Shown here piece after piece: positions 49,348-60,701 of a DNA stretch of 64,000 nt. Origin of the DNA: Ranitomeya variabilis (Eukaryota > Chordata > Amphibia > Anura > Dendrobatidae); contig NC_135238.1 in assembly GCF_051348905.1 (NCBI RefSeq), positions 92,503,988 through 92,567,987 on the forward strand. Reading direction: 5' to 3'. The notes under the pieces are model-generated. The model was not told the DNA's origin. It saw only the letters and a list, made by a program, of their open reading frames with translations, and ran no database searches. The position numbers and the translations under genes were made by a program. How positions within the stretch are numbered: the stretch's first letter is position 1; every line of letters starts with the position of its first letter.

Positions 49348-49422
49348 GGTGCTGTGGCTTAGTTGGTTACAAGCGCCTGTCTTGTAAACAGGAGACCCTG
49401 AGTTCAAATCTCAGCAGTGCCT
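49348..49422 (+). tRNA. tRNA-Thr(TGT), D-loop +C
   Basis: 3,590-bp duplicate of 45758. Confidence 0.75.
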
Positions 49423-49730
49423 TGTTTCCATCATTATCTCACAAACTTGCCATGGCTACGTCTCTACTAATAGTGCAATTGTGAGATTAAGAGTTTCTTC
49501 TGCATAAGAAATGAACCAGTGCTCAGGTTTTTTATGCATGTGACCCTGTGGCTTAGTTGGTTAAGGCGACTGTCTTGTAAACAAGAGACACTGAGTTGAA
49601 ATCTCAGCAGTGCTTTGTTTTCATCATCTCAGAAACAAACTTCCTATCTTTTCAATCATTCCTAATGTTTCCTACTTTTGTCCTTGCCGTGGCATTCCTT
49701 CTATCTGCCTATTCTGTATCATAAGCATGT

Positions 49731-49805
49731 GGCACTGTGGCTTAGTTGGTTAAAGCGCCTGTCTAGTAAACCGGCAGACCCTGAGTTCGAATCTCAGCAG
49801 TGCCT
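49731..49805 (+). tRNA. tRNA-Thr(AGT) variant with extra base
   Basis: Acceptor, D arm and T arm (TTCGAAT) are canonical. The anticodon loop is CTAGTAA, giving AGT, the common vertebrate Thr anticodon (A34 to inosine). The anticodon stem CCTGT/ACCGG has one mismatch at 29:41, and the variable region CAGACC has one extra base (75 nt total). The AGT change is found only in six units in the right 15 kb. It may be functional with reduced stability, or an early pseudogene. Confidence 0.7.
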
Positions 49806-50268
49806 TGTTTCCATCATCATCTCACAAACTTGCCATGGCTACGTCTCTACTGATAGTGCAATTGTGAGATTAAGAGTTTCTTCTGCATAAGAAATGAACC
49901 AGTGCTCAGGTTTCAATACATGTTGTAAGCATGTGACCCTGTGGCTTAGTTGGTTAAAGCACCTGTCTTGTAAACGTGAGACCCTGAGTTCAAATCTCAG
50001 CAGTGCTTTGTTTTCATCATCTCAGAAACAAACCTCCTATCTTTTCTATCATGCCTACTCAGTATCGTAAGCATGTGGTGCTGTGGCTTAGTTGGTTAAA
50101 GCGCCTGTCTTGTAGACAGAAGACACTGAGTTTGAATCTCAGCAGTTATTTGTTTCCATCATCATCTCACAAATTTACCATGGCTACGTCTCTACTGATA
50201 GTGCAATTGTGAGATTAAGAGTTTCTTCTGCATAAGAAATGAACCAGTGCTCAGGTTTTAATGCATGT

Positions 50269-50342
50269 GACCCTGTGGCTTAGTTGGTTAAGGCGACTGT
50301 CTTGCAAACAAGAGACACTGAGTTGAAATCTCAGCAGTGCTT
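50269..50342 (+). pseudogene. Class C unit with TGC (Ala) anticodon
   Basis: The anticodon loop is CTTGCAA, so the anticodon reads TGC. The rest is a decayed class C body (TTGAAAT, mispaired acceptor). Seven copies in H1-H4 share this. Confidence 0.75.
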
Positions 50343-50457
50343 TGTTTTCATCATCTCAGAAACAAACTTCCTATCTTTTCAATCATTCCTAATGTTTCCT
50401 ACTTTTGTCCTTGCCGTGGCATTCCTTCTATCTGCCTATTCTGTATCATAAGCATGT

Positions 50458-50531
50458 GGCACTGTGGCTTAGTTGGTTAAAGCACCTGTCTTGTAAACAG
50501 GAGACCCTGAGTTTGAATCTCAGCAGTGCCT
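50458..50531 (+). pseudogene. tRNA-Thr(TGT) A26 with TTTGAAT T loop
   Basis: Stems of class A intact; B-box C to T. Confidence 0.6.
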
Positions 50532-50849
50532 TGTTTCCATCATCATCTCACAAACTTGCCATGGCTACGTCTCTACTGATAGTGCAATTGTGAGATTAAG
50601 AGTTTCTTCTGCATAAGAAATGAACCAGTGCTCAGGTTTCAATACATGTGGTAAGCATGTGACCCTGTGGCTTAGTTGGTTAAGGCGACTGTCTTGTAAA
50701 CAAGAGACACTGAGTTGAAATCTCAGCAGTGCTCTGTTTTCATCATCTCAGAAACAAACTTCCTATCTTTTCAATCATTCCTAATGTTTCCTACTTTTGT
50801 CCTTGCCGTGGCATTCCTTCTATCTGCCTATTCTGTATCATAAGCATGT

Positions 50850-50923
50850 GGCACTGTGGCTTAGTTGGTTAAAGCACCTGTCTTGTATACCGGAGACCCT
50901 GAGTTCGAATCTCAGCAGTGCCT
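50850..50923 (+). tRNA. tRNA-Thr(TGT) variant, TATACCGG
   Basis: H1 member of the subfamily; body as 43953. Confidence 0.6.
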
Positions 50924-51047
50924 TGTTTCCATCATCATCTCACAAACTTGCCATGGCTACGTCTCTACTGATAGTGCAATTGTGAGATTAAGAGTTTCTT
51001 CTGCATAAGAAATGAACCAGTGCTCAGGTTTCAATACATGTTGTAAG

Positions 51048-51118
51048 CCTGTGGCTTAGTTGGTTAAAGCACCTGTCTTGTAAACGTGAGACCCTGAGTT
51101 CAAATCTCAGCAGTGCTT
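51048..51118 (+). pseudogene. 5'-shortened class D unit
   Basis: The acceptor 5' strand is cut to CCTG (GTAAGCCTGTGGC). Anticodon CTTGTAA in H1; the H2 and H3 copies have CTTATAA. Confidence 0.7.
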
Positions 51119-51186
51119 TGTTTTCATCATCTCAGAAACAAACCTCCTATCTTTTCTATCATGCCTACTCTGTATCATAAGCATGT

Positions 51187-51261
51187 GGTGCTGTGGCTTA
51201 GTTGGTTACAAGCGCCTGTCTTGTAAACAGGAGACCCTGAGTTCAAATCTCAGCAGTGCCT
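51187..51261 (+). tRNA. tRNA-Thr(TGT), D-loop +C
   Basis: Body as 45758; follows the shortened D unit at 51048. Confidence 0.75.
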
Positions 51262-51758
51262 TGTTTCCATCATTATCTCACAAACTTGCCATGGCTACGT
51301 CTCTACTAATAGTGCAATTGTGAGATTAAGAGTTTCTTCTGCATAAGAAATGAACCAGTGCTCAGGTTTTTTATGCATGTGACCCTGTGGCTTAGTTGGT
51401 TAAGGCGACTGTCTTGTAAACAAGAGACACTGAGTTGAAATCTCAGCAGTGCTTTGTTTTCATCATCTCAGAAACAAACTTCCTATCTTTTCAATCATTC
51501 CTAATGTTTCCTACTTTTGTCCTTGCCGTGGCATTCCTTCTATCTGCCTATTCTGTATCTTAAGCATGTGGCACTGTGGCTTAGTTGGTTAAAGCGCCTG
51601 TCTTGTAAACAAGAGACACTGAGTTCAAATCTCAGCAGTGCTTGGTTTTCATCATCTCAGAAACAAACTTCCTATCTTTTCAATCATTCCTAATGTTTCC
51701 TACTTTTGTCCTTGCCGTGGCATTCCTTCTATCTGCCTACTCTGTATCATAAGCATGT

Positions 51759-51833
51759 GGTGCTGTGGCTTAGTTGGTTACAAGCGCCTGTCTTGTAAAC
51801 AGGAGACCCTGAGTTCAAATCTCAGCAGTGCCT
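51759..51833 (+). tRNA. tRNA-Thr(TGT), D-loop +C
   Basis: Body as 45758 but preceded by a full S2 (CTGCCTACTCTG) instead of S3, a different upstream context. Confidence 0.75.
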
Positions 51834-51951
51834 TGTTTCCATCATTATCTCACAAACTTGCCATGGCTACGTCTCTACTAATAGTGCAATTGTGAGATTA
51901 AGAGTTTCTTCTGCATAAGAAATGAACCAGTGCTCAGGTTTTAATGCATGT

Positions 51952-52025
51952 GACCCTGTGGCTTAGTTGGTTAAGGCGACTGTCTTGCAAACAAGAGACA
52001 CTGAGTTGAAAGCTCAGCAGTGCTT
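51952..52025 (+). pseudogene. Class C unit with TGC (Ala) anticodon
   Basis: As 50269, with an additional T-stem change (GAAAGCTCAG) shared with 56386. Confidence 0.75.
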
Positions 52026-52140
52026 TGTTTTCATCATCTCAGAAACAAACTTCCTATCTTTTCAATCATTCCTAATGTTTCCTACTTTTGTCCTTGCCGT
52101 GGCATTCCTTCTATCTGCCTATTCTGTATCATAAGCATGT

Positions 52141-52214
52141 GGCACTGTGGCTTAGTTGGTTAAAGCACCTGTCTTGTAAACAGGAGACCCTGAGTTTGAA
52201 TCTCAGCAGTGCCT
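52141..52214 (+). pseudogene. tRNA-Thr(TGT) A26 with TTTGAAT T loop
   Basis: As 50458; the downstream S1 has AAGATTTTC. Confidence 0.6.
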
Positions 52215-52532
52215 TGTTTCCATCATCATCTCACAAACTTGCCATGGCTACGTCTCTACTGATAGTGCAATTGTGAGATTAAGATTTTCTTCTGCATAAG
52301 AAATGAACCAGTGCTCAGGTTTCAATACATGTGGTAAGCATGTGACCCTGTGGCTTAGTTGGTTAAGGCGACTGTCTTGTAAACAAGAGACACTGAGTTG
52401 AAATCTCAGCAGTGCTCTGTTTTCATCATCTCAGAAACAAACTTCCTATCTTTTCAATCATTCCTAATGTTTCCTACTTTTGTCCTTGCCGTGGCATTCC
52501 TTCTATCTGCCTATTCTGTATCATAAGCATGT

Positions 52533-52606
52533 GGCACTGTGGCTTAGTTGGTTAAAGCACCTGTCTTGTATACCGGAGACCCTGAGTTCGAATCTCAGCA
52601 GTGCCT
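52533..52606 (+). tRNA. tRNA-Thr(TGT) variant, TATACCGG
   Basis: Second TATACCGG copy in H1; twin of 56967. Confidence 0.6.
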
Positions 52607-52877
52607 TGTTTCCATCATCATCTCACAAACTTGCCATGGCTACGTCTCTACTGATAGTGCAATTGTGAGATTAAGAGTTTCTTCTGCATAAGAAATGAAC
52701 CAGTGCTCAGGTTTCAATACATGTTGTAAGCATGTGACCCTGTGGCTTAGTTGGTTAAAGCACCTGTCTTGTAAACGTGAGACCCTGAGTTCAAATCTCA
52801 GCAGTGCTTTGTTTTCATCATCTCAGAAACAAACCTCCTATCTTTTCTATCATGCCTACTCTGTATCATAAGCATGT

Positions 52878-52952
52878 GGTGCTGTGGCTTAGTTGGTTAC
52901 AAGCGCCTGTCTTGTAAACAGGAGACCCTGAGTTCAAATCTCAGCAGTGCCT
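52878..52952 (+). tRNA. tRNA-Thr(TGT), D-loop +C
   Basis: Body as 45758; twin of 57312. Confidence 0.75.
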
Positions 52953-53783
52953 TGTTTCCATCATTATCTCACAAACTTGCCATGGCTACGTCTCTACTAA
53001 TAGTGCAATTGTGAGATTAAGAGTTTCTTCTGCATAAGAAATGAACCAGTGCTCAGGTTTTTTATGTATGTGACCCTGTGGCTTAGTTGGTTAAGGCGAC
53101 TGTCTTGTAAACAAGAGACACTGAGTTGAAATCTCAGCAGTGCTTTGTTTTCATCATCTCAGAAACAAACTTCCTATCTTTTCAATCATTCCTAATGTTT
53201 CCTACTTTTGTCCTTGCCGTGGCATTCCTTCTATCTGCCTATTCTGTATCATAAGCATGTGGCACTGTGGCTTAGTTGGTTAAAGCGCCTGTCTTGTAAA
53301 CAAGAGACACTGAGTTCAAATCTCAGCAGTGCTTTGTTTTCATCATCTCAGAAACAAACCTCCTATCTTTTCTATCATGCCTACTCAGTATCGTAAGCAT
53401 GTGGTGCTGTGGCTTAGTTGGTTAAAGCGCCTGTCTTGTAGACAGGAGACACTGAGTTTGAATCTCAGCAGTTCTTTGTTTCCATCATCATCTCACAAAT
53501 TTACCATGGCTATGTCTCTACTGATAGTGCAATTGTGAGATTAAGAGTTTCTTCTGCATAAGAAATGAACCAGTGCTCAGGTTTTAATGCATGTGACCCT
53601 GTGGCTTAGTTGGTTAAGGCGACTGTCTTGTAAACAAGAGACACTGAGTTGAAATCTCAGCAGTGCTTTGTTTTCATCATCTCAGAAACAAACTTCCTAT
53701 CTTTTCAATCATTCCTAATGTTTCCTACTTTTGTCCTTGCCGTGGCATTCCTTCTATCTGCCTATTCTGTATCATAAGCATGT

Positions 53784-53858
53784 GGCACTGTGGCTTAGTT
53801 GGTTAAAGCGCCTGTCTAGTAAACCGGCAGACCCTGAGTTCGAATCTCAGCAGTGCCT
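53784..53858 (+). tRNA. tRNA-Thr(AGT) variant with extra base
   Basis: Identical body to 49731; opens H2. Confidence 0.7.
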
Positions 53859-54321
53859 TGTTTCCATCATCATCTCACAAACTTGCCATGGCTACGTCTC
53901 TACTGATAGTGCAATTGTGAGATTAAGAGTTTCTTCTGCATAAGAAATGAACCAGTGCTCAGGTTTCAATACATGTTGTAAGCATGTGACCCTGTGGCTT
54001 AGTTGGTTAAAGCACCTGTCTTGTAAACGTGAGACCCTGAGTTCAAATCTCAGCAGTGCTTTGTTTTCATCATCTCAGAAACAAACCTCCTATCTTTTCT
54101 ATCATGCCTACTCAGTATCGTAAGCATGTGGTGCTGTGGCTTAGTTGGTTAAAGCGCCTGTCTTGTAGACAGGAGACACTGAGTTTGAATCTCAGCAGTT
54201 ATTTGTTTCCATCATCATCTCACAAATTTACCATGGCTACGTCTCTACTGATAGTGCAATTGTGAGATTAAGAGTTTCTTCTGCATAAGAAATGAACCAG
54301 TGCTCAGGTTTTAATGCATGT

Positions 54322-54395
54322 GACCCTGTGGCTTAGTTGGTTAAGGCGACTGTCTTGCAAACAAGAGACACTGAGTTGAAATCTCAGCAGTGCTT
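54322..54395 (+). pseudogene. Class C unit with TGC (Ala) anticodon
   Basis: H2 copy of 50269. Confidence 0.75.
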
Positions 54396-54510
54396 TGTTT
54401 TCATCATCTCAGAAACAAAGTTCCTATCTTTTCAATCATTCCTAATGTTTCCTACTTTTGTCCTTGCCGTGGCATTCCTTCTATCTGCCTATTCTGTATC
54501 ATAAGCATGT

Positions 54511-54584
54511 GGCACTGTGGCTTAGTTGGTTAAAGCACCTGTCTTGTAAACAGGAGACCCTGAGTTTCAATCTCAGCAGTGCCT
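54511..54584 (+). pseudogene. tRNA-Thr(TGT) A26 with TTTCAAT T loop
   Basis: T loop TTTCAAT; twin of 58945. Derived from the TTTGAAT form. Confidence 0.6.
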
Positions 54585-54902
54585 TGTTTCCATCATCATC
54601 TCACAAACTTGCCATGGCTACGTCTCTACTGATAGTGCAATTGTGAGATTAAGAGTTTCTTCTGCATAAGAAATGAACCAGTGCTCAGGTTTCAATACAT
54701 GTGGTAAGCATGTGACCCTGTGGCTTAGTTGGTTATGGCGACTGTCTTGTAAACAAGAGACACTGAGTTGAAATCTCAGCAGTGCTCTGTTTTCATCATC
54801 TCAGAAACAAACTTCCTATCTTTTCAATCATTCCTAATGTTTCCTACTTTTGTCCTTGCCGTGGCATTCCTTCTATCTGCCTATTCTGTATCATAAGCAT
54901 GT

Positions 54903-54976
54903 GGCACTGTGGCTTAGTTGGTTAAAGCACCTGTCTTGTATACCGGAGACCCTGAGTTCGAATCTCAGCAGTGCCT
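54903..54976 (+). tRNA. tRNA-Thr(TGT) variant, TATACCGG
   Basis: H2 copy of 50850. Confidence 0.6.
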
Positions 54977-55100
54977 TGTTTCCATCATCATCTCACAAAC
55001 TTGCCATGGCTACGTCTCTACTGATAGTGCAATTGTGAGATTAAGAGTTTCTTCTGCATAAGAAATGAACCAGTGCTCAGGTTTCAATACATGTTGTAAG

Positions 55101-55171
55101 CCTGTGGCTTAGTTGGTTAAAGCACCTGTCTTATAAACGTGAGACCCTGAGTTCAAATCTCAGCAGTGCTT
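55101..55171 (+). pseudogene. 5'-shortened class D unit with TAT anticodon
   Basis: H2 copy of 51048 in which the loop has become CTTATAA (anticodon TAT, nominally Ile). Confidence 0.7.
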
Positions 55172-55239
55172 TGTTTTCATCATCTCAGAAACAAACCTCC
55201 TATCTTTTCTATCATGCCTACTCTGTATCATAAGCATGT

Positions 55240-55314
55240 GGTGCTGTGGCTTAGTTGGTTACAAGCGCCTGTCTTGTAAACAGGAGACCCTGAGTTCAAA
55301 TCTCAGCAGTGCCT
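55240..55314 (+). tRNA. tRNA-Thr(TGT), D-loop +C
   Basis: H2 copy of 51187. Confidence 0.75.
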
Positions 55315-55811
55315 TGTTTCCATCATTATCTCACAAACTTGCCATGGCTACGTCTCTACTAATAGTGCAATTGTGAGATTAAGAGTTTCTTCTGCATAAG
55401 AAATGAACCAGTGCTCAGGTTTTTTATGCATGTGACCCTGTGGCTTAGTTGGTTAAGGCGACTGTCTTGTAAACAAGAGACACTGAGTTGAAATCTCAGC
55501 AGTGCTTTGTTTTCATCATCTCAGAAACAAACTTCCTATCTTTTCAATCATTCCTAATGTTTCCTACTTTTGTCCTTGCCGTGGCATTCCTTCTATCTGC
55601 CTATTCTGTATCATAAGCATGTGGCACTGTGGCTTAGTTGGTTAAAGCGCCTGTCTTGTAAACAAGAGACACTGAGTTCAAATCTCAGCAGTGCTTGGTT
55701 TTCATCATCTCAGAAACAAACTTCCTATCTTTTCAATCATTCCTAATGTTTCCTACTTTTGTCCTTGCCGTGGCATTCCTTCTATCTGCCTACTCTGTAT
55801 CATAAGCATGT

Positions 55812-55886
55812 GGTGCTGTGGCTTAGTTGGTTACAAGCGCCTGTCTTGTAAACAGGAGACCCTGAGTTCAAATCTCAGCAGTGCCT
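55812..55886 (+). tRNA. tRNA-Thr(TGT), D-loop +C
   Basis: H2 copy of 51759. Confidence 0.75.
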
Positions 55887-56004
55887 TGTTTCCATCATTA
55901 TCTCACAAACTTGCCATGGCTACGTCTCTACTAATAGTGCAATTGTGAGATTAAGAGTTTCTTCTGCATAAGAAATGAACCAGTGCTCAGGTTTTAATGC
56001 ATGT

Positions 56005-56078
56005 GACCCTGTGGCTTAGTTGGTTAAGGCGACTGTCTTGCAAACAAGAGACACTGAGTTGAAATCTCAGCAGTGCTT
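56005..56078 (+). pseudogene. Class C unit with TGC (Ala) anticodon
   Basis: As 50269, with normal GAAATCTCAG. Confidence 0.75.
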
Positions 56079-56193
56079 TGTTTTCATCATCTCAGAAACA
56101 AACTTCCTATCTTTTCAATCATTCCTAATGTTTCCTACTTTTGTCCTTGCCGTGGCATTCCTTCTATCTGCCTATTCTGTATCATAAGCATGT

Positions 56194-56267
56194 GGCACTG
56201 TGGCTTAGTTGGTTAAAGCACCTGTCTTGTAAACAGGAGACCCTGAGTTTGAATCTCAGCAGTGCCT
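56194..56267 (+). pseudogene. tRNA-Thr(TGT) A26 with TTTGAAT T loop
   Basis: First of the duplicated 381-bp pair in H2. Confidence 0.6.
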
Positions 56268-56385
56268 TGTTTCCATCATCATCTCACAAACTTGCCATGG
56301 CTACGTCTCTACTAATAGTGCAATTGTGAGATTAAGAGTTTCTTCTGCATAAGAAATGAACCAGTGCTCAGGTTTTAATGCATGT

Positions 56386-56459
56386 GACCCTGTGGCTTAG
56401 TTGGTTAAGGCGACTGTCTTGCAAACAAGAGACACTGAGTTGAAAGCTCAGCAGTGCTT
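56386..56459 (+). pseudogene. Class C unit with TGC (Ala) anticodon
   Basis: Carries GAAAGCTCAG like 51952. Confidence 0.75.
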
Positions 56460-56574
56460 TGTTTTCATCATCTCAGAAACAAACTTCCTATCTTTTCAAT
56501 CATTCCTAATGTTTCCTACTTTTGTCCTTGCCGTGGCATTCCTTCTATCTGCCTATTCTGTATCATAAGCATGT

Positions 56575-56648
56575 GGCACTGTGGCTTAGTTGGTTAAAGC
56601 ACCTGTCTTGTAAACAGGAGACCCTGAGTTTGAATCTCAGCAGTGCCT
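56575..56648 (+). pseudogene. tRNA-Thr(TGT) A26 with TTTGAAT T loop
   Basis: Second of the 381-bp pair in H2. Confidence 0.6.
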
Positions 56649-56966
56649 TGTTTCCATCATCATCTCACAAACTTGCCATGGCTACGTCTCTACTGATAGT
56701 GCAATTGTGAGATTAAGAGTTTCTTCTGCATAAGAAATGAACCAGTGCTCAGGTTTCAATACATGTGGTAAGCATGTGACCCTGTGGCTTAGTTGGTTAA
56801 GGCGACTGTCTTGTAAACAAGAGACACTGAGTTGAAATCTCAGCAGTGCTCTGTTTTCATCATCTCAGAAACAAACTTCCTATCTTTTCAATCATTCCTA
56901 ATGTTTCCTACTTTTGTCCTTGCCGTGGCATTCCTTCTATCTGCCTATTCTGTATCATAAGCATGT

Positions 56967-57040
56967 GGCACTGTGGCTTAGTTGGTTAAAGCACCTGTCT
57001 TGTATACCGGAGACCCTGAGTTCGAATCTCAGCAGTGCCT
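56967..57040 (+). tRNA. tRNA-Thr(TGT) variant, TATACCGG
   Basis: Twin of 52533 at 4,434 bp. Confidence 0.6.
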
Positions 57041-57311
57041 TGTTTCCATCATCATCTCACAAACTTGCCATGGCTACGTCTCTACTGATAGTGCAATTGT
57101 GAGATTAAGAGTTTCTTCTGCATAAGAAATGAACCAGTGCTCAGGTTTCAATACATGTTGTAAGCATGTGACCCTGTGGCTTAGTTGGTTAAAGCACCTG
57201 TCTTGTAAACGTGAGACCCTGAGTTCAAATCTCAGCAGTGCTTTGTTTTCATCATCTCAGAAACAAACCTCCTATCTTTTCTATCATGCCTACTCTGTAT
57301 CATAAGCATGT

Positions 57312-57386
57312 GGTGCTGTGGCTTAGTTGGTTACAAGCGCCTGTCTTGTAAACAGGAGACCCTGAGTTCAAATCTCAGCAGTGCCT
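57312..57386 (+). tRNA. tRNA-Thr(TGT), D-loop +C
   Basis: Twin of 52878 at 4,434 bp. Confidence 0.75.
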
Positions 57387-58217
57387 TGTTTCCATCATTA
57401 TCTCACAAACTTGCCATGGCTACGTCTCTACTAATAGTGCAATTGTGAGATTAAGAGTTTCTTCTGCATAAGAAATGAACCAGTGCTCAGGTTTTTTATG
57501 TATGTGACCCTGTGGCTTAGTTGGTTAAGGCGACTGTCTTGTAAACAAGAGACACTGAGTTGAAATCTCAGCAGTGCTTTGTTTTCATCATCTCAGAAAC
57601 AAACTTCCTATCTTTTCAATCATTCCTAATGTTTCCTACTTTTGTCCTTGCCGTGGCATTCCTTCTATCTGCCTATTCTGTATCATAAGCATGTGGCACT
57701 GTGGCTTAGTTGGTTAAAGCGCCTGTCTTGTAAACAAGAGACACTGAGTTCAAATCTCAGCAGTGCTTTGTTTTCATCATCTCAGAAACAAACCTCCTAT
57801 CTTTTCTATCATGCCTACTCAGTATCGTAAGCATGTGGTGCTGTGGCTTAGTTGGTTAAAGCGCCTGTCTTGTAGACAGGAGACACTGAGTTTGAATCTC
57901 AGCAGTTCTTTGTTTCCATCATCATCTCACAAATTTACCATGGCTATGTCTCTACTGATAGTGCAATTGTGAGATTAAGAGTTTCTTCTGCATAAGAAAT
58001 GAACCAGTGCTCAGGTTTTAATGCATGTGACCCTGTGGCTTAGTTGGTTAAGGCGACTGTCTTGTAAACAAGAGACACTGAGTTGAAATCTCAGCAGTGC
58101 TTTGTTTTCATCATCTCAGAAACAAACTTCCTATCTTTTCAATCATTCCTAATGTTTCCTACTTTTGTCCTTGCCGTGGCATTCCTTCTATCTGCCTATT
58201 CTGTATCATAAGCATGT

Positions 58218-58292
58218 GGCACTGTGGCTTAGTTGGTTAAAGCGCCTGTCTAGTAAACCGGCAGACCCTGAGTTCGAATCTCAGCAGTGCCT
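58218..58292 (+). tRNA. tRNA-Thr(AGT) variant with extra base
   Basis: Opens H3; body as 49731. Confidence 0.7.
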
Positions 58293-58944
58293 TGTTTCCA
58301 TCATCATCTCACAAACTTGCCATGGCTACGTCTCTACTGATAGTGCAATTGTGAGATTAAGAGTTTCTTCTGCATAAGAAATGAACCAGTGCTCAGGTTT
58401 CAATACATGTTGTAAGCATGTGACCCTGTGGCTTAGTTGGTTAAAGCACCTGTCTTGTAAACGTGAGACCCTGAGTTCAAATCTCAGCAGTGCTTTGTTT
58501 TCATCATCTCAGAAACAAACCTCCTATCTTTTCTATCATGCCTACTCAGTATCGTAAGCATGTGGTGCTGTGGCTTAGTTGGTTAAAGCGCCTGTCTTGT
58601 AGACAGGAGACACTGAGTTTGAATCTCAGCAGTTATTTGTTTCCATCATCATCTCACAAATTTACCATGGCTACGTCTCTACTGATAGTGCAATTGTGAG
58701 ATTAAGAGTTTCTTCTGCATAAGAAATGAACCAGTGCTCAGGTTTTAATGCATGTGACCCTGTGGCTTAGTTGGTTAAGGCGACTGTCTTGCAAACAAGA
58801 GACACTGAGTTGAAATCTCAGCAGTGCTTTGTTTTCATCATCTCAGAAACAAAGTTCCTATCTTTTCAATCATTCCTAATGTTTCCTACTTTTGTCCTTG
58901 CCGTGGCATTCCTTCTATCTGCCTATTCTGTATCATAAGCATGT

Positions 58945-59018
58945 GGCACTGTGGCTTAGTTGGTTAAAGCACCTGTCTTGTAAACAGGAGACCCTGAGTT
59001 TCAATCTCAGCAGTGCCT
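58945..59018 (+). pseudogene. tRNA-Thr(TGT) A26 with TTTCAAT T loop
   Basis: H3 twin of 54511. Confidence 0.6.
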
Positions 59019-59336
59019 TGTTTCCATCATCATCTCACAAACTTGCCATGGCTACGTCTCTACTGATAGTGCAATTGTGAGATTAAGAGTTTCTTCTGCA
59101 TAAGAAATGAACCAGTGCTCAGGTTTCAATACATGTGGTAAGCATGTGACCCTGTGGCTTAGTTGGTTATGGCGACTGTCTTGTAAACAAGAGACACTGA
59201 GTTGAAATCTCAGCAGTGCTCTGTTTTCATCATCTCAGAAACAAACTTCCTATCTTTTCAATCATTCCTAATGTTTCCTACTTTTGTCCTTGCCGTGGCA
59301 TTCCTTCTATCTGCCTATTCTGTATCATAAGCATGT

Positions 59337-59410
59337 GGCACTGTGGCTTAGTTGGTTAAAGCACCTGTCTTGTATACCGGAGACCCTGAGTTCGAATCTC
59401 AGCAGTGCCT
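59337..59410 (+). tRNA. tRNA-Thr(TGT) variant, TATACCGG
   Basis: H3 twin of 54903; right-most copy of this subfamily. Confidence 0.6.
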
Positions 59411-59534
59411 TGTTTCCATCATCATCTCACAAACTTGCCATGGCTACGTCTCTACTGATAGTGCAATTGTGAGATTAAGAGTTTCTTCTGCATAAGAAAT
59501 GAACCAGTGCTCAGGTTTCAATACATGTTGTAAG

Positions 59535-59605
59535 CCTGTGGCTTAGTTGGTTAAAGCACCTGTCTTATAAACGTGAGACCCTGAGTTCAAATCTCAGCAG
59601 TGCTT
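59535..59605 (+). pseudogene. 5'-shortened class D unit with TAT anticodon
   Basis: H3 twin of 55101. Confidence 0.7.
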
Positions 59606-59673
59606 TGTTTTCATCATCTCAGAAACAAACCTCCTATCTTTTCTATCATGCCTACTCTGTATCATAAGCATGT

Positions 59674-59748
59674 GGTGCTGTGGCTTAGTTGGTTACAAGC
59701 GCCTGTCTTGTAAACAGGAGACCCTGAGTTCAAATCTCAGCAGTGCCT
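59674..59748 (+). tRNA. tRNA-Thr(TGT), D-loop +C
   Basis: H3 twin of 55240. Confidence 0.75.
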
Positions 59749-60245
59749 TGTTTCCATCATTATCTCACAAACTTGCCATGGCTACGTCTCTACTAATAGT
59801 GCAATTGTGAGATTAAGAGTTTCTTCTGCATAAGAAATGAACCAGTGCTCAGGTTTTTTATGCATGTGACCCTGTGGCTTAGTTGGTTAAGGCGACTGTC
59901 TTGTAAACAAGAGACACTGAGTTGAAATCTCAGCAGTGCTTTGTTTTCATCATCTCAGAAACAAACTTCCTATCTTTTCAATCATTCCTAATGTTTCCTA
60001 CTTTTGTCCTTGCCGTGGCATTCCTTCTATCTGCCTATTCTGTATCATAAGCATGTGGCACTGTGGCTTAGTTGGTTAAAGCGCCTGTCTTGTAAACAAG
60101 AGACACTGAGTTCAAATCTCAGCAGTGCTTGGTTTTCATCATCTCAGAAACAAACTTCCTATCTTTTCAATCATTCCTAATGTTTCCTACTTTTGTCCTT
60201 GCCGTGGCATTCCTTCTATCTGCCTACTCTGTATCATAAGCATGT

Positions 60246-60320
60246 GGTGCTGTGGCTTAGTTGGTTACAAGCGCCTGTCTTGTAAACAGGAGACCCTGAG
60301 TTCAAATCTCAGCAGTGCCT
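60246..60320 (+). tRNA. tRNA-Thr(TGT), D-loop +C
   Basis: H3 twin of 55812. Confidence 0.75.
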
Positions 60321-60438
60321 TGTTTCCATCATTATCTCACAAACTTGCCATGGCTACGTCTCTACTAATAGTGCAATTGTGAGATTAAGAGTTTCTTCTG
60401 CATAAGAAATGAACCAGTGCTCAGGTTTTAATGCATGT

Positions 60439-60512
60439 GACCCTGTGGCTTAGTTGGTTAAGGCGACTGTCTTGCAAACAAGAGACACTGAGTTGAAATC
60501 TCAGCAGTGCTT
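60439..60512 (+). pseudogene. Class C unit with TGC (Ala) anticodon
   Basis: H3 twin of 56005. Confidence 0.75.
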
Positions 60513-60627
60513 TGTTTTCATCATCTCAGAAACAAACTTCCTATCTTTTCAATCATTCCTAATGTTTCCTACTTTTGTCCTTGCCGTGGCATTCCTTCTA
60601 TCTGCCTATTCTGTATCATAAGCATGT

Positions 60628-60701
60628 GGCACTGTGGCTTAGTTGGTTAAAGCACCTGTCTTGTAAACAGGAGACCCTGAGTTTGAATCTCAGCAGTGCC
60701 T
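60628..60701 (+). pseudogene. tRNA-Thr(TGT) A26 with TTTGAAT T loop
   Basis: H3 twin of 56194; followed by the T6 form of S1. Confidence 0.6.

Larger units (their letters stand above)
45890..49479 (+). repeat. 3,590-bp tandem repeat, copy 2
   Basis: I found no difference from copy 1 at the marker sites inspected. The two copies part near 49.5 kb, where this one continues with the T6 form of S1. Confidence 0.92.
49501..53553 (+). repeat. Right-end higher-order repeat H1 (4,053 bp)
   Basis: Measured between successive AGT-anticodon units (49731 to 53784). It contains one AGT unit, one TTTGAAT A-variant, one TATACCGG variant and several D-loop +C genes. It lacks the CTTATAA and GGTTATGG changes seen in H2 and H3. 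Confidence 0.85.
53554..57987 (+). repeat. Right-end higher-order repeat H2 (4,434 bp)
   Basis: H1 order plus one extra 381-bp C-A pair (56194 and 56575). The first part shares with H3 the changes GGTTATGGCG, ACAAAGTTCC, TTTCAATCTC and CTTATAAAC. Confidence 0.85.
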
